From Oscillospiraceae bacterium (lineage in GTDB: Bacteria > Bacillota > Clostridia > Oscillospirales > Ruminococcaceae), in contig SVMQ01000105.1 in NCBI GenBank assembly GCA_015067375.1, positions 1 through 7,381 on the forward strand: a stretch of DNA of 7,381 bases, in the 5' to 3' direction. How positions within the stretch are numbered: position 1 is the stretch's first letter; each line of letters starts with the position of its first letter. The notes beneath the pieces were generated by a model. That model was not told the origin of the DNA. It was given only the letters and a program-made list of their open reading frames with translations, and ran no database searches. Of the stretch, positions 5,862 to 7,381 are shown one piece after another. Both the position numbers and the translations under genes were made by a program.

Positions 5862-7304
5862 ATGGTTTTTTCAAGCTTGACTTTTTTATTCGCATTTTTG
5901 CCGTTAACGCTGATATTCTATTATCTGATGCCTAACAACAAGGCAAAGAACGTAGTGATCCTTATCAGCGGTATCGTGTTCTATGCATGGGGCGAGCCGT
6001 TATATGTGTTCGCAATGCTGATGTCTACCGCAATAGACTACTTTGCGGGCATCATTATACATCATAATGATGACAAGCCAAAGGTGCGTACAGCCTGTCT
6101 GCTTGTTTCGCTGCTGATGAATCTGGGCTTGCTGGGTACATTCAAGTATCTCGGCTTTATCATTGATTCGTTCAACGCATGGTTTGGCCTTGAAATAACC
6201 AATCCTGATCTGCCGCTTCCTATCGGTATCAGCTTCTTTACGTTCCAGTCGATGTCCTACACTATCGACCTGTACAGAAGAAATATCAAGGTGCAGAAAA
6301 ATCCCGTAAGCTTCATCGGCTTCGTATCGCTTTTTCCGCAGCTTGTTGCAGGCCCTATCGTGCGCTATGAGGATATCCAGAACGAGATCGACAACCGCAC
6401 GCTGAGCGAAAAGATGGTAGGCGAGGGCATCAGCCGCTTCATCACAGGTCTTGGCAAAAAAGTGCTTATCGCAAACAATATCGGTATGCTGTGGACTACG
6501 GTAAAGGAAACTGCTGCATTTGATTATTCGCAGCTTTCGGTGGTCACGGCATGGCTTGGTATACTTGCATTCACATTCCAGATATTCTTTGATTTCAGCG
6601 GCTATTCTGATATGGCTATCGGTCTTGGCAGGATGATGGGCTTCAAATTCCCCGAGAACTTCGATTATCCTTATATGAGCCACAGCATTTCTGAGTTCTG
6701 GCGCCGCTGGCACATGACTCTCGGAAGCTGGTTCAAGAGCTATATCTATATTCCTCTCGGCGGCAACCGCAAGGGCAAGGTGCGCACGATAATCAATCTG
6801 CTTATCGTGTGGACTGTAACAGGAATCTGGCACGGCGCAAGCTGGAACTTTATGCTTTGGGGCGCGTATTTCGGTGTGCTGATAGTGCTTGAAAGACTGT
6901 TCCTTGGCAAGGTGCTGGAAAAGATACCGCCGTTCTTCAGCTGGCTGTATACGTTCATACTTGTAGTTCTCGGCTGGGTGCTTTTCGAGGCTATCGATCA
7001 GAAGAATGTGGATATCGTGCTGATGTTCGATCAGGTGTTCACCTATATCGGTGCGATGTTTGGTGCAAACGGCGTGTTTATGGACGACTTTGCTACGAGC
7101 GCTATCATGAACTACGGCATTATGTTTGCAATATGCATCCTTGGCAGCTCCGATCTCATCAAGATGTTCGTGAACTTCGTCAAGGATAAGGCGCCGCAGT
7201 GGGTACAGTACAGCGGCCCTGTCGTACAGATGGGTGTTATGCTGGCGGCTGTGGCATACCTGTCAACAGCAACTTATAACCCGTTCCTGTATTTCAATTT
7301 CTAA
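5862..7304 (+). CDS. MBOAT family O-acyltransferase (AlgI-like)
   Basis: AlgI-type MBOAT proteins sit in the cytoplasmic membrane and pass acyl groups, usually acetyl, toward extracellular polysaccharide or another surface polymer. The 480 residues match the AlgI size. About a dozen hydrophobic segments are seen, beginning at residues 5-23 and ending near 455-470. Family hallmarks: FYAWGEP (40-46), LPIGISFFTFQSMSYTIDLYR (119-139), FPQLVAGPIVRY (158-169), FDFSGYSDMAIGLGRMMGF (243-261), EFWRRWHMTLGSWFKSYIYIPLGG (278-301) with H284, and TGIWHGASWNFMLWG (320-334) with H324, the position of the invariant catalytic histidine. A GGGGAAGAAG site precedes the ATG, 16 bases after rnmV. No promoter was seen in that gap, so it is probably in the same transcript. 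DltB is a relative, but no other dlt gene is visible here. The acyl acceptor cannot be told from the sequence. Confidence 0.93.
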   Translation: MVFSSLTFLFAFLPLTLIFYYLMPNNKAKNVVILISGIVFYAWGEPLYVFAMLMSTAIDYFAGIIIHHNDDKPKVRTACLLVSLLMNLGLLGTFKYLGFIIDSFNAWFGLEITNPDLPLPIGISFFTFQSMSYTIDLYRRNIKVQKNPVSFIGFVSLFPQLVAGPIVRYEDIQNEIDNRTLSEKMVGEGISRFITGLGKKVLIANNIGMLWTTVKETAAFDYSQLSVVTAWLGILAFTFQIFFDFSGYSDMAIGLGRMMGFKFPENFDYPYMSHSISEFWRRWHMTLGSWFKSYIYIPLGGNRKGKVRTIINLLIVWTVTGIWHGASWNFMLWGAYFGVLIVLERLFLGKVLEKIPPFFSWLYTFILVVLGWVLFEAIDQKNVDIVLMFDQVFTYIGAMFGANGVFMDDFATSAIMNYGIMFAICILGSSDLIKMFVNFVKDKAPQWVQYSGPVVQMGVMLAAVAYLSTATYNPFLYFNF

Positions 7305-7316
7305 GGAGGGAGAAGC

Positions 7317-7381
7317 ATGAAATTTAAAATGACACCAGTCAGACTTATGATAGGTCTGTTTGCAGTTTTGCTGCTTTCCGT
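7317..7381 (+). CDS. N-terminus of a membrane-anchored or secreted protein, cut by the edge
   Basis: The 21 full codons before the edge encode MKFKMTPVRLMI followed by GLFAVLLLS. This is a short basic start and then a hydrophobic run, as in a signal peptide or signal anchor. The ATG is well supported by AGGAGG (7304-7309), which overlaps the stop of the MBOAT gene and sits 7 bases before the start. The two genes are therefore almost certainly co-translated from one mRNA. AlgI-type genes are commonly followed by a DltD-, AlgJ/AlgX- or DHHW-type extracytoplasmic partner that completes polymer acylation, so such a partner is the expectation here. The visible residues do not identify the family. 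Confidence 0.8.
   Translation, partial: MKFKMTPVRLMIGLFAVLLLS

Noticed and set aside
6000..6833. A 277-codon open frame on the minus strand inside the MBOAT gene
   Set aside because: It is a shadow of a clearly coding membrane protein. The product is Cys/His-rich without family pattern and there is no ribosome site.

Overview
The window looks like ordinary chromosome of a Gram-positive member of the Clostridia, most likely the Ruminococcaceae/Oscillospirales type. This rests on the GatCAB amidotransferase genes, an RNase M5 (a Firmicutes enzyme), strong AGGAGG-type ribosome binding sites, AT-rich intergenic DNA with sigma-A consensus promoters, and genes of intermediate GC. The taxonomic placement is inferred from gene content and style, not from a marker comparison.

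Layout. Positions 1-725 hold the start of a leftward operon, gatC followed by gatA, which runs off the left edge. Positions 726-1053 are a 328-base divergent control region with a consensus leftward promoter for gatC, a good rightward promoter for alaS, and small repeats between them. Positions 1054-3684 encode a complete alanyl-tRNA synthetase. After a 109-base gap with a -10-like box and a strong hairpin comes a HIT-family nucleotide-binding protein (3794-4135). A 97-base gap with two imperfect hairpins precedes a tight rightward cluster: holA (DNA polymerase III delta subunit, GTG start), rnmV (RNase M5, overlapping holA by ATGA), an AlgI-type MBOAT O-acyltransferase 16 bases later, and the first codons of a membrane-anchored or secreted protein cut by the right edge.

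How the genes fit together. The left half is about translation: GatCAB makes Gln-tRNA(Gln) and/or Asn-tRNA(Asn) from misacylated precursors, and AlaRS charges and proofreads tRNA(Ala). The two units diverge from one shared control region. The right half joins clamp loading in replication (holA) and 5S rRNA maturation (rnmV) to a cell-surface module in which the MBOAT enzyme probably passes acyl groups across the membrane to an extracellular polymer, with the truncated gene as likely partner. The last four genes are close enough to be one transcript.

I found no mobile element, CRISPR array, tRNA, rRNA or clear new system. The points most worth a second look are the alaS leader (no T-box, two AUG-UAA start-stops), the paired TATAGCGA repeats above its promoter, the hairpin at the predicted 5' end of the HIT mRNA, and the coupling of rnmV to surface O-acylation genes.
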